DNA of 64,000 nt, from assembly GCA_964594065.1 (NCBI GenBank), contig CAZQKX010000010.1, positions 1 to 64,000 on the forward strand, read 5' to 3'. This DNA is from 4572-13 sp964594065. GTDB lineage: Bacteria; Planctomycetota; Phycisphaerae; Sedimentisphaerales; Anaerohalosphaeraceae. Positions 53,961-62,813 of this stretch are shown here, in pieces (position 1 is the first letter of the stretch; each line of letters starts with the position of its first letter). The notes under the pieces are model-generated. The model was given only the letters and a program-made list of their open reading frames with translations. It had not been told where the DNA came from and did no database searches. Position numbers and translations under genes: made by a program.

Positions 53961-54926
53961 GTGAAAAAGAAAATTCTGGTCACGGGCGGAGCAGGCTTTA
54001 TTGGAAGTCATCTTGTTGAAAGGCTTCTTCAAGAGGGGCACTGGGTCATTGTAATGGACAATTTCCACACAGGCTCGAAAGGAAATATAATCTCCTTTCT
54101 TGACAAACCGAATTTCGAAGTCATCCGTCACGACGTTACGGAACCTTTTCGAATTGAAGCCGACCATATCTATAATTTAGCGTGCCCGGCAAGTCCGATT
54201 CATTATCAGCGATCCCCGATCCAAACGGTAGAAACCTGCGTCATGGGACCCATTAACTGCCTGTCTCTTGCAAGAAATATTCACGCTCGTGTGTTACAGG
54301 CCTCAACCAGTGAAGTCTATGGGAATCCAACCGTACACCCCCAGAACGAACGTTATTGGGGAAATGTCAACCCGATCGGCCCCAGAAGCTGTTATGATGA
54401 GGGCAAGCGAGTAGCGGAAACATTGTTTTTCGATTTTCATCGTGAAACCGGAACCGATATTCGAATCGCCAGGATCTTTAATACCTACGGCCCTCGGATG
54501 TCGCATGGAGATGGACGTGTAATCAGTAACTTTATTCTCCAGGCCTTACGAAATGAACCCCTTACTATTTATGGTGATGGTTCGCAAACCCGCTCTTTCT
54601 GCTATGTTTCAGATCTTGTGGAAGGACTGATACGTCTAATGAATAAGGAGAACTTTACAGGTCCTGTTAATCTTGGCTGTCCGGAAGAAAAAACGATTTT
54701 AAAGATCGCGGAACTAATTATTCGGCTGACAAATTCAAACTCAGAGATCGTCTTGAAACCTTTGCCTGTCGATGATCCGGAAAGGCGTAAACCAAATATT
54801 GAGTTGGCAAAGGACATTTTGGAGTGGCAGCCAACTGTTGACCTGGAAACCGGATTTATGAAAACGATCGAATACTTCAGGCCTATTGCACCGGAAAATT
54901 CACCTCCTCAACAATCTCCACGCTAA
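53961..54926 (+). CDS. NAD-dependent epimerase/dehydratase, UDP-glucuronate decarboxylase-like
   Basis: The 321-aa protein starts with GTG after an ACGGAGAAG ribosome site. It has a Rossmann GGAGFIGSHL, ASTSEVYGNP, and the YDEGKR catalytic Tyr/Lys in the form found in UDP-glucuronate decarboxylases (UDP-xylose synthases). GDGSQTRSFCYVSDLVEGL and the RKPNIELAKDILEW substrate block support that subfamily. It probably supplies UDP-xylose for the surface polysaccharide. The epimerase reading of the fold cannot be wholly excluded. Confidence 0.9.
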   Translation: MKKKILVTGGAGFIGSHLVERLLQEGHWVIVMDNFHTGSKGNIISFLDKPNFEVIRHDVTEPFRIEADHIYNLACPASPIHYQRSPIQTVETCVMGPINCLSLARNIHARVLQASTSEVYGNPTVHPQNERYWGNVNPIGPRSCYDEGKRVAETLFFDFHRETGTDIRIARIFNTYGPRMSHGDGRVISNFILQALRNEPLTIYGDGSQTRSFCYVSDLVEGLIRLMNKENFTGPVNLGCPEEKTILKIAELIIRLTNSNSEIVLKPLPVDDPERRKPNIELAKDILEWQPTVDLETGFMKTIEYFRPIAPENSPPQQSPR

Positions 54927-54981
54927 AAAAATGTCGATACAATTTACAATTTCAGACTGTTTATAAACGGAAGAAAACCCC

Positions 54982-56223
54982 ATGAAAGAATTGCATATTG
55001 TTACCATCGCCGGCGTCTTTCCTGCTCTTCCTGAAACTTTTATCTTAAATCCGATTACCCGACTTATCGATCTTGGCCATGATGTACGAGTCATTTCGCT
55101 TTCTCCATCTAAAGGCGGCAAAGTACAGGAAGATGTACTTTCGTATAATTTGTTTTCTAAGATTCAATATCCTGTTCGCCTGTCAAAATCCAAGTGGCTC
55201 CAACGCCTTAAAACATCTGTTCTCTGGGGCATACTTTTTTTAAAACGCCCGATTTCGGCTTTAAAAGTCTTAAAAGCCAACCTTAGATGTCAGCCAGCAT
55301 TTTCACATAAACGTCTTTTATTCTCGATCCAGCTTTTTCGAAGACCTTTCGATCTGGTACATTGCCACTTTGGGCCGAACGCATTCGATGTCGTCGAGCT
55401 TAAAAAAGCGGGATTAGATATTCCTCTTGTCACATCTTTTCATGGTTACGATATTAATCGTTATCCATTGTCCGCAGGAAAAGATTGTTATAAAGATCTC
55501 TTTTCTGTAGGAGAACTATTCACTGCCAACACAGAATATACCAGGCAACGGATTATTGAACATGACTGTGATCCCTCAAGAATCCACATTGTCCATGAGA
55601 GTTTGCGTTGTGATAAATTCCGCTTTGATATTAAAAATCCACCCAGTCCCGGAAATCTTATAAAAATATTAACCGTTGGAAGATTGGTCGAAAAGAAGGG
55701 GTACGAATATTCATTACAAGCGATTGCAAAGGTGCTTTCAAAGGGACACCCGGTTGAATACTGGGCAGTGGGAGACGGCCCGCTTCGAGAAGAGTTGGAA
55801 GAGTTAATCCGGGAGTTGAATATTGCTTCCCATATTAAACTCTTAGGCGCTCTAACAGAATCAGAGGTTCTGAAATTATATCAAAAAGCTGACCTCTTCA
55901 TGCTTCCAAGCGTTACAGCTTCTGATGGAGACAAAGAGGGACAGGGGCTCGTCTTACAAGAGGCACAAATGGCAGGATTGCCTGTTATCTCAACCTTGCA
56001 CAACGGAATACCTGATGGAGTACTGGATAATCGATCCGGCTTCCTCGTCCCGGAAAGAGATATCAATGCGTTAGCAGAAAAGATAGAGTATCTAATTCAA
56101 CATCCGGAAATCTGGAAAAGTTTCGGAGAAACCGGACAAGCGTTCGTGCAAAAAACATTCGATGTTTCATGTGTTATCGACTCTTTATTAAAAGTCTATC
56201 AAAAGCTGATCTTAAAAAAATAG
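54982..56223 (+). CDS. Glycosyltransferase family 4
   Basis: The 413-aa protein shows a GT-B fold. The donor-binding motif with its E-x7-E pair reads EGQGLVLQEAQMAGLPV, and the second half opens with LTVGRLVEKKGYEYSLQAI. It has a GGAAG ribosome site eight bases ahead of the ATG. It lies after the UDP-xylose synthase-like gene in the surface-glycan cluster. Acceptor and donor are unknown. The gene ends at a strong terminator that may close the whole cluster. Confidence 0.92.
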   Translation: MKELHIVTIAGVFPALPETFILNPITRLIDLGHDVRVISLSPSKGGKVQEDVLSYNLFSKIQYPVRLSKSKWLQRLKTSVLWGILFLKRPISALKVLKANLRCQPAFSHKRLLFSIQLFRRPFDLVHCHFGPNAFDVVELKKAGLDIPLVTSFHGYDINRYPLSAGKDCYKDLFSVGELFTANTEYTRQRIIEHDCDPSRIHIVHESLRCDKFRFDIKNPPSPGNLIKILTVGRLVEKKGYEYSLQAIAKVLSKGHPVEYWAVGDGPLREELEELIRELNIASHIKLLGALTESEVLKLYQKADLFMLPSVTASDGDKEGQGLVLQEAQMAGLPVISTLHNGIPDGVLDNRSGFLVPERDINALAEKIEYLIQHPEIWKSFGETGQAFVQKTFDVSCVIDSLLKVYQKLILKK

Positions 56224-56253
56224 GGATGAGCGGTTAAAGCCAACTCATCCCTA
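56221..56253. terminator. Bidirectional rho-independent terminator
   Basis: TAGGGATGAG (56221-56230) pairs perfectly with CTCATCCCTA (56244-56253); the 13-nt loop lies between. A T-rich tail follows on the plus strand. On the minus strand seven Ts follow directly, so it probably stops both the GT4 gene and the convergent prepilin gene. Confidence 0.85.
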
Positions 56254-56285
56254 TATTTTACTGTTTTAATATTGTCTAACAGCTT

Positions 56286-57254
56286 CTATTCAATCGCCAA
56301 GTCATCATTTACAAGAACCGAGTCCGCTGTTCCTCGAGGGGCGAAGTTAGTGTCTTTGGCGGTTGGGAAAATTCCTCTTCGGCGATCAGCCTCTGCCGCA
56401 CCGCTGGCAGTTGACCACTGAGTGTAGATATTATCATACTTAACGCCTACATCTGCACGTTTTTCATTTGAAGCGTGACCGTCAGCAAAAAGAATATTCT
56501 GGGATTCACGGTCATGTGGCTGTGTATTTTGAACCATAACGCTCCATTTGGGCAAATCATCCCAAGCTGTCGAACCTGTGTTTGCAGCAACCGGAGCAAC
56601 TCTTTCCATATAATCATCAGCAGAAGCGCCACCGTTATCCAACTTCGTATCAAAGTAGGGGTTTTTATCAGACATAACAGCAAAAGCGGCAGAACGTGTT
56701 CCATCTGCAGAATAACGGCCTTTGGCTCCAGTCGTACCCGAGTAATTCGCCTGTCCTGCTGCATAAGGCATCTGATAAGCATAACTTACACACAATGTAG
56801 GGCCTTCAGGTGTGCCCGCCTGCGGATGACCAAAGTCCCACAGCTCGACAATATCAAGGTTGAAGTCGTTCTTGCCTGAGAATTCCTGTTGGTCGCTGGA
56901 AGGACAAACAAACGACGCAGGGCTGACATCAGCTTCACGAACTAACATATACAGGCTTGCCCCCACTGTGATATTACCCGCAGTATTAGTGACGTTTTGA
57001 GCCTCTTGTTGCCAGTTAGATGTTCCATCAGTCCAGGTGTGAGCGAGTTTGGCTCCCTGCACGGTGTACTCATCGTCATAGTCGTTAGCATAAACTGTTT
57101 GCGCGGTACCCAAACCCTTCAGGTTGGTGCCGCAGATGACACGCATGGCAATCTTCTTGACCTTACTCAAGGCCGGCAACAAGATCGCCATCAACATCGC
57201 GATGATCGCAATTACGACCAACAGCTCAATTAATGTAAAACCTTTCTTTTTCAT
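56286..57254 (-). CDS. Prepilin-like protein with N-terminal cleavage/methylation motif
   Basis: The 322-aa protein starts MKKKGFTLIELLVVIAIIAML, the class III signal with cleavage after Gly5 and Glu at +5. The planctomycete-type C-terminal half has blocks such as SFVCPSSDQ and ILFADGHAS, as seen in the many pseudopilin-like proteins of this phylum. The role may be a surface fibre or secretion pseudopilus. It has an AAGGAGA ribosome site (57263-57270) and its own terminator. No other secretion genes are near. Confidence 0.92.
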   Translation of the reverse strand: MKKKGFTLIELLVVIAIIAMLMAILLPALSKVKKIAMRVICGTNLKGLGTAQTVYANDYDDEYTVQGAKLAHTWTDGTSNWQQEAQNVTNTAGNITVGASLYMLVREADVSPASFVCPSSDQQEFSGKNDFNLDIVELWDFGHPQAGTPEGPTLCVSYAYQMPYAAGQANYSGTTGAKGRYSADGTRSAAFAVMSDKNPYFDTKLDNGGASADDYMERVAPVAANTGSTAWDDLPKWSVMVQNTQPHDRESQNILFADGHASNEKRADVGVKYDNIYTQWSTASGAAEADRRRGIFPTAKDTNFAPRGTADSVLVNDDLAIE

Positions 57255-57701
57255 TTCCTAAATCTCCTTTCAGGTAAGATTTACTCTATTTGCCTTCGGC
57301 GTTACCAAAAATGCTATAATTGCCGCTTCTTGCCCCCACGCAGGGCATTGTTAAAACTTGCGTAAATCCTACCGGTTAACATATACGTTTCACCGAAAGG
57401 CAAAATTCGATCATTTTGTGCATTCACAAACTGTGAAGATTCAGATATGAGAAACCGATGACGTATTCACGGAAGATGAAAAACTGTTTATTGAATAATA
57501 GCTTTAAAATATTAAATAACTTGTTCCGTGATCCCTATCAGTATTTCTCTAACATCTCTATAGTTAAATATACCTCCTTCCGATAATAATGTCAAGATAA
57601 AATCCATTCCAAAAGGAATCTTGCAATTTTTTTTAATATTCTGTATAGAATAGGCGTAAAAGCCAAAAAACGGCATAGAAAATCAACTTGAAGGGATAAA
57701 A
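57255..57701. other. Divergent intergenic region, prepilin / UDP-sugar pyrophosphorylase
   Basis: This 447-bp AT-rich stretch holds the prepilin ribosome site and, on the plus side, a likely promoter at 57621-57649. No other RNA gene, operator pair or repeat was seen. A minus-strand AAGGAGGT near 57572-57579 leads to only a five-residue frame and is not supported as a gene start. Confidence 0.45.
57621..57649 (+). promoter_or_regulatory. Sigma-70-like promoter of the UDP-sugar pyrophosphorylase gene
   Basis: TTGCAA (57621-57626) and TATAGA (57644-57649) are 17 bp apart. A short dyad ATTCC-AAAA-GGAAT (57606-57619) sits just upstream of the -35. The start codon is 53 bp downstream of the -10. 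Confidence 0.5.
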
Positions 57702-59132
57702 ATGACTCAAATCGAGGATTTCGGGAGTGTAAAAGCCGATCTTGAGAAAATCGGCCAGGGACATATATTGAATTATTTAGACACATTAACACCGCTAAAG
57801 GCCGAAAATCTACTAAAACAGGCTAAAAAGTTAGATTTCTCAAAAATCCCCGGTTGGACTGAAAAATATGTCTTAAATGATGGTTCTTTGAAGGTTCCGG
57901 AGCATTTTGATCCTGCCCCCTCCTACCCGGTTCAGCCTAGAACCGACGAACAGCGAAAAAAATACCCTCAAGCCATTCAATTAGGCGAAGACCTCATCCG
58001 CCGGGGCAAGGTTGCCGGTTTTGTTGTCGCCGGCGGGCAGGGAACCCGGCTGGGATTCGACGGCCCCAAAGGCAATTACCCCATCAGTCCCATCAAGAAA
58101 AAGACGCTTTTCCAGATCTTCTCCGAAAATCTGCTGGCCGCTTCAAAAAAATACGACACCACGATTCCCTTCTATATCATGACCAGCCCATTGAACTACG
58201 ACGCCACTGTCGAGATATTCGAGTCCGCCGACTACTACGGACTTGGTAAAGACAATGTGATCATCTTCCTGCAGGGAACGCTACCGAATTTCGGTTTCGA
58301 CGGTAAGATATTGATGGCCGACAAAGACCGTATTGCCACCAGCCCCGACGGCCATGGCGGCAGTCTTAAAGCACTCTACAATAGCGGAGCCGTCGCCGAC
58401 ATGAAAAAACGCGGCGTCGAGTACCTCAGTTATTGGCAGGTCGACAATCCGTTGGTTCACTTGATCGATCCGCTGTTCATCGGCCTGCATGTTATGGACA
58501 ATGCGGGCATGAGTTCCAAGGCCCTGCTCAAGGCCGAACCGCTTGAGAAGGTCGGAAACTTCTGTCTAGTCGACGGCAAAGTCACGGTCATCGAATACAG
58601 TGATCTGCCGGATGAAGCGGCTCATCGCACCTGCCAAGACGGTTCACTGGCATTTGAGCTCGGCTCAATCGGCATTCACATTATCAGTGTCGCCTTCATC
58701 GAAAAGCTCAACGCTGACGGCGACTTCGCCCTGCCGTTCCACCGAGCGGTCAAAAAGATCAAGCATATTGACACTGACGGCAATCTGATCGAGCCAACGG
58801 AACCATGCGGCGTCAAACTGGAAACGTTTGTCTTCGACGCGATTCCGATGGCGGACAACTCGGTTATTCTGCAAACACTTCGCCAGGAAGAGTTCGCCCC
58901 GGTTAAAAATGCTACCGGTGTTGACAGCGCCGAAGTAACGCACCAGATGCTGATTGACCGGGCGGCAGCGTGGCTGGAAAAAGCCGGAATTGCAGTCCCC
59001 CGCAAAACCGACGGTACACCGGACTGTGTGCTGGAAATCGCAGCCAGCTTTGCTCTGACACCGGCCGATGTCAAAGCCAACGTTAATCAGATCCCGGTCA
59101 TCACTGCGGGCAGCCAATTGTATCTTGAGTAA
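57702..59132 (+). CDS. UDPGP-type uridylyltransferase (UDP-GlcNAc/UDP-glucose pyrophosphorylase)
   Basis: The 476-aa protein has the eukaryote-type nucleotidyltransferase signature VAGGQGTRLGFDGPKG and the middle blocks DGHGGSLKALYNSG and YWQVDNPLVHLIDP, as in UAP1/UDPGP. It joins UTP to GlcNAc-1-P, Glc-1-P or a related sugar phosphate to make UDP-sugars for peptidoglycan or polysaccharide. This family replaces bacterial GlmU-type enzymes in several planctomycetes. The AAGGGAT ribosome site is good. It converges with uvrA nine bases apart. Confidence 0.88.
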   Translation: MTQIEDFGSVKADLEKIGQGHILNYLDTLTPLKAENLLKQAKKLDFSKIPGWTEKYVLNDGSLKVPEHFDPAPSYPVQPRTDEQRKKYPQAIQLGEDLIRRGKVAGFVVAGGQGTRLGFDGPKGNYPISPIKKKTLFQIFSENLLAASKKYDTTIPFYIMTSPLNYDATVEIFESADYYGLGKDNVIIFLQGTLPNFGFDGKILMADKDRIATSPDGHGGSLKALYNSGAVADMKKRGVEYLSYWQVDNPLVHLIDPLFIGLHVMDNAGMSSKALLKAEPLEKVGNFCLVDGKVTVIEYSDLPDEAAHRTCQDGSLAFELGSIGIHIISVAFIEKLNADGDFALPFHRAVKKIKHIDTDGNLIEPTEPCGVKLETFVFDAIPMADNSVILQTLRQEEFAPVKNATGVDSAEVTHQMLIDRAAAWLEKAGIAVPRKTDGTPDCVLEIAASFALTPADVKANVNQIPVITAGSQLYLE

Positions 59133-59140
59133 ATACCGCT

Positions 59141-61999
59141 CTACTGTTTTTCAGAGGCCAGTTTTGATTTGAGGTATTGGGCGGTATAGCTGTTGTCGCA
59201 TTTGATGATCTTTTCCGGAGTGCCGGTGGTGATCACTTCTCCGCCAGCGTCACCGCCTTCGGGGCCAAGATCAATGATGTAATCGGCCATCTTGATCACA
59301 TCCAGATTATGCTCGATCACGATCACGGTGTTGCCCAGATCGGTCAGTCGCCGCAGAACGTTCATCAGGTTATGAATATCGGCAAAGTGCAGGCCGGTGG
59401 TCGGTTCGTCGAGAATGTAGAGGGTATGGCCGGTGCCGGGCTTGCCCAGTTCGGAAGCCAGCTTGACGCGCTGGGCCTCGCCGCCGGACATGGTGGTGCT
59501 GGACTGGCCGAACGTCATGTAGCCCAGCCCGACATCGCAGAGAGCCTTGATAAGACGGATGATCTTGGGAAAATTGGCAAAGAATTTTTTGGCCTCTTCG
59601 ATACGCATGTCGAGAATATTGGCGATATTTTTGCCCTTGTAAGTGATCTGCAGGGTTTCGGGGTTGTAACGTTTACCCTTGCACTCCTGACAGGTCACGA
59701 ACACATCGGGCAGAAAATGCATCTCGATCTTTTTAGTCCCCTGCCCCTGGCAGTATTCACAGCGACCGCCCTTGACATTAAAGCTGAAACGGCCGGGCTT
59801 ATAGCCGCGGATCTTGGCTTCACGCGTCATGGCAAAGAGCTGGCGGATCAGGTCGAAGACACCCGTGTAGGTGGCCGGATTGGATCGCGGCGTGCGGCCG
59901 ATGGGTGACTGATCGATCTCGATGACCTTATCGACACGCGAAGCGCCGTTGATACTCTTGTGTTTGCCGGGCTTTTCGCGGGAAGCATAGAGGCGGCGTT
60001 TCAGCGCCTTGAGCAGAATCTCGGAGACCAGCGTACTTTTGCCGGAGCCGGAGACGCCGGTCACACAGGTCAGAACGCCCAGCGGGAATTTGACCGAGAT
60101 ATCCTTCAGATTGTTCTGTGTAGCTTTTTTGACTTCGATGCAATTAGACATTTTGGGACGCCGACGGCTTTTGGGCAACTCGATACGGATCGTGCCGCTC
60201 ATGTATTTACCGGTCAGCGAACGTTCGCATTGTTTGACATCGTCAAGTGTACCGGCCACGACCAGTTCGCCGCCATGTTCACCCGCAGCCGGGCCGATGT
60301 CGATAATATGGTCGGCTTCGGCGATAACGTCATCATCATGTTCAACCACGAGCACAGTATTGCCGATATCACGAAGCTGCTTGAGGATCTCCATCAGGCG
60401 GTTGTTGTCCCGGCGGTGCAGTCCAATCGTGGGTTCGTCGAGCACGTAGCAACAGCCGACTAAACCGCTGCCGACCTGTGTGGCCAGGCGAATACGCTGT
60501 GCCTCGCCCCCGGAGAGGGTTCGGCTGGCCCGATCCAATGTCAGGTAGCCCAGGCCAACATCTATCATGAATTTCAGGCGAGCTCGGATCTCTTTGAGCG
60601 GCTGTGCGGCGATGAGTGTTTTTTCTTTGTCGAGCTTGAGCTGGTCGAAAAACTGATGCGCCTCTTCGATGCTGATGCAGGTTAAGTCGCTGATGCTCTT
60701 GCCGCCGATAGTAACGGCGGTTGCTTCGGGACGCAAACGGGTGCCGGAGCATTTTTTACACGGCGACTCGGACAAGTAGCCATGCAGACGGGCCTTGACA
60801 TATTCACTGGTGGTGTTTTCCCAGCGGCGCTGCAGGTTCGGGATAACGCCTTCGAAACTGCAACCGTATTTAGCCTCATCTGCGGCAGTTGTTCCGTGAA
60901 GAAGTATTTTACGGACCGCAGCGGGAATGCGCTTAAACGGGTCGCTCTTTTTGATACCGAAGTTGCGACAGAAGCGTTTGATCAAACGGTTGTAGTAAAT
61001 GTTCATGCGCTTGCCGCCCTTCCGCCAGGCTTCGACAGCGCCGTTTTCCAATGAAACGGTTTTATCACCCACGATGAGGTCCGGATCGAATTCGGGAACT
61101 GTTCCCAGACCGTCACAAGCATGACAAGCACCATAGGGACTGTTAAAACTGAACAGCCGGGGTGACAATTCCGACAGTGAAGCTTCGGGGTGCTCGGTAC
61201 AGGCATATTTTTCACTGTAAACAATGTCTTTCCAGTGTCCGTTACCGCCATTGTTTTTCTGCTTGTCAGGCTCCTGCATCATGGCCGTGACGGTACCTTC
61301 GCTGATCTTCAGTGCCGTCTCAATCGAATCGGCCAGGCGGATGCGAATGCTTTCTTTAAGGATCAGACGGTCTACAACCGCGGCGATGTCGTGTTTTTTG
61401 TTCTTGTCCAGCATGGGGACGGCTTTGACATCATAGATCTGGCCGTCAACGCGAACGCGGACAAAACCTTCCCGCTGGATCTGAATGAAGACGTCTTTGT
61501 GCTCGCCCTTCTGACCGCGAATGATGGGAGCACAGATCTGAATGCGGGTACCTTCTGAATGCGACAGAATGGAGTTGACGATCTGCGTCGTATGCTGGCT
61601 GGTAACCTCTTTTCCGCAGACCCAGCAGTGCGGCGTGCCGGCACGGGCAAACAACAGGCGGCAGTAGTCGTAGATCTCAGTGGTAGTCGCCACGGTCGAG
61701 CGTGGATTACTGGAGGCGCTGCGCTGCTCGATGGCGATCGTCGGGGGCAGGCCTTCGATGTGCTCGATGTGCGGTTTTTGCATCTGTTCGAGGAACTGGC
61801 GGGCATAAGCGCTGAGCGACTCGACATATTTTCGTTGCCCCTCAGCGTAGATCGTATCGAACGCCAGCGAGCTTTTGCCCGATCCGCTGATGCCGGTGAT
61901 CACGACCAACCGGTCCCGCGGGATCGAGATGTCCAGATTCTTCAAATTATGTTCACAAGCCCCGGTAATCCGGATCGCTTTTGGTTCTGTCACAATCAC
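59141..61999 (-). CDS. uvrA: Excinuclease ABC subunit A (UvrA)
   Basis: The 952-aa protein has two ABC ATPase modules with Walker A motifs GISGSGKSSL and GVSGSGKSTL, signatures LSGGEAQR and MSGGEAQR, and CxxC zinc sites (CWVC, CHAC, CKKC, CEYC, CQEC). It finds bulky DNA damage with UvrB in nucleotide excision repair. The start is a GTG at 61999 or 61993; an AGGGG site favours the second. Length and motifs are normal. A promoter is visible upstream (62051-62080, minus strand). Confidence 0.98.
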   Translation of the reverse strand: MIVTEPKAIRITGACEHNLKNLDISIPRDRLVVITGISGSGKSSLAFDTIYAEGQRKYVESLSAYARQFLEQMQKPHIEHIEGLPPTIAIEQRSASSNPRSTVATTTEIYDYCRLLFARAGTPHCWVCGKEVTSQHTTQIVNSILSHSEGTRIQICAPIIRGQKGEHKDVFIQIQREGFVRVRVDGQIYDVKAVPMLDKNKKHDIAAVVDRLILKESIRIRLADSIETALKISEGTVTAMMQEPDKQKNNGGNGHWKDIVYSEKYACTEHPEASLSELSPRLFSFNSPYGACHACDGLGTVPEFDPDLIVGDKTVSLENGAVEAWRKGGKRMNIYYNRLIKRFCRNFGIKKSDPFKRIPAAVRKILLHGTTAADEAKYGCSFEGVIPNLQRRWENTTSEYVKARLHGYLSESPCKKCSGTRLRPEATAVTIGGKSISDLTCISIEEAHQFFDQLKLDKEKTLIAAQPLKEIRARLKFMIDVGLGYLTLDRASRTLSGGEAQRIRLATQVGSGLVGCCYVLDEPTIGLHRRDNNRLMEILKQLRDIGNTVLVVEHDDDVIAEADHIIDIGPAAGEHGGELVVAGTLDDVKQCERSLTGKYMSGTIRIELPKSRRRPKMSNCIEVKKATQNNLKDISVKFPLGVLTCVTGVSGSGKSTLVSEILLKALKRRLYASREKPGKHKSINGASRVDKVIEIDQSPIGRTPRSNPATYTGVFDLIRQLFAMTREAKIRGYKPGRFSFNVKGGRCEYCQGQGTKKIEMHFLPDVFVTCQECKGKRYNPETLQITYKGKNIANILDMRIEEAKKFFANFPKIIRLIKALCDVGLGYMTFGQSSTTMSGGEAQRVKLASELGKPGTGHTLYILDEPTTGLHFADIHNLMNVLRRLTDLGNTVIVIEHNLDVIKMADYIIDLGPEGGDAGGEVITTGTPEKIIKCDNSYTAQYLKSKLASEKQ

Positions 62000-62050
62000 C
62001 CCTGTTAAAGGTTCTCACTGTACCACTCGAATTTTCTATGGCAAAACAAT

Positions 62051-62080
62051 TTGATAATTGTACCATAGGGAAATTGACAA
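62051..62080 (-). promoter_or_regulatory. Sigma-70-like promoter of uvrA
   Basis: On the minus strand TTGTCA (62075-62080) and TATCAA (62051-62056) are separated by 18 bp. They lie in the 111-bp divergent space shared with the endonuclease V gene. No LexA-type palindrome is recognisable. Confidence 0.4.
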
Positions 62081-62110
62081 GTAAACGCCCTTTTCGAGAA
62101 AGGTTTTCAG

Positions 62111-62797
62111 ATGACCAACGTCCGGGACCTGCATGACTGGAACCTAACCCCTTTGCAGGCAAGGCAGTTACAGGAAAAAATGTCCGGCCGGGTGAACCTT
62201 GTACCGATACGAAAAAAAATTCAATTTGTCGCCGGGCTGGATTGCTCACTGGATAAGAAACGCGGATTGATTTTTGCCGCTGCAGTCGTTTTTTCGTTTC
62301 CGGAACTGGAACTCGTCGAAACCGCCAGTGCCCAATTGCCGCTGGATTTTCCGTATGTGCCGGGCTTGCTGTCATTTCGAGAGGCGCCGGTATGCCTGAA
62401 GGCAGTCGAAAAATTGAAGTCGAATGTCGATGTGTTTTTAATCGATGGTCAGGGCATCGCACACCCCCGCCGCCTGGGTCTGGCAAGCCATTTGGGGCTG
62501 TTCTTGAACACGCCGACTATCGGTTGCGCCAAAAGCCGGCTCATTGGGACATATGAAGATGTTGGCACTGAAAAAGGTAATTTTAGCTGGCTGTACGATA
62601 AGGGCGAGACCATCGGTGCTGTCGTGCGAACACGGGATAACGTAAAACCACTGTTCATCTCGCCGGGGCACTTGTGCAATTTTGAAGATGCGATCAAACT
62701 AACACTAGCCTGCACAACAAAATACCGCCTGCCGGAACCAACCCGGATTGCACATCAAACGGTATCAAAAATCAAAACCACGGAAGACACAGAATGA
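62111..62797 (+). CDS. nfi: Endonuclease V (deoxyinosine 3'-endonuclease)
   Basis: The 228-aa protein has the AGLDCSLDK, YVPGLLSFREAP, LIDGQGIAHPRRLGLASHLG and GCAKSRL motifs of the endonuclease V family. It cuts DNA next to deoxyinosine produced by adenine deamination. The ATG follows AGAAAGG with good spacing. Its opposite-strand neighbour is uvrA, so two repair genes share a divergent promoter region. Its 3' end is 16 bp from the stop of the convergent LolA-like gene. Confidence 0.94.
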   Translation: MTNVRDLHDWNLTPLQARQLQEKMSGRVNLVPIRKKIQFVAGLDCSLDKKRGLIFAAAVVFSFPELELVETASAQLPLDFPYVPGLLSFREAPVCLKAVEKLKSNVDVFLIDGQGIAHPRRLGLASHLGLFLNTPTIGCAKSRLIGTYEDVGTEKGNFSWLYDKGETIGAVVRTRDNVKPLFISPGHLCNFEDAIKLTLACTTKYRLPEPTRIAHQTVSKIKTTEDTE

Positions 62798-62813
62798 CAC
62801 TGAATTTTTTTTG

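Noticed and set aside
48380..56253. Genomic island with attachment sites at the tRNA-Pro gene
   Set aside because: No integrase and no second copy of the tRNA 3' end was found between 56224 and 57701.
57572..57579. Strong AAGGAGGT-like ribosome site on the minus strand
   Set aside because: The nearest ATG is 18 bases away and its frame ends after five codons.
59177..61558. Long open frames on the plus strand opposite uvrA (up to 243 codons)
   Set aside because: They are the antisense of a strongly conserved gene with GC-rich third positions and have no ribosome site or family match.
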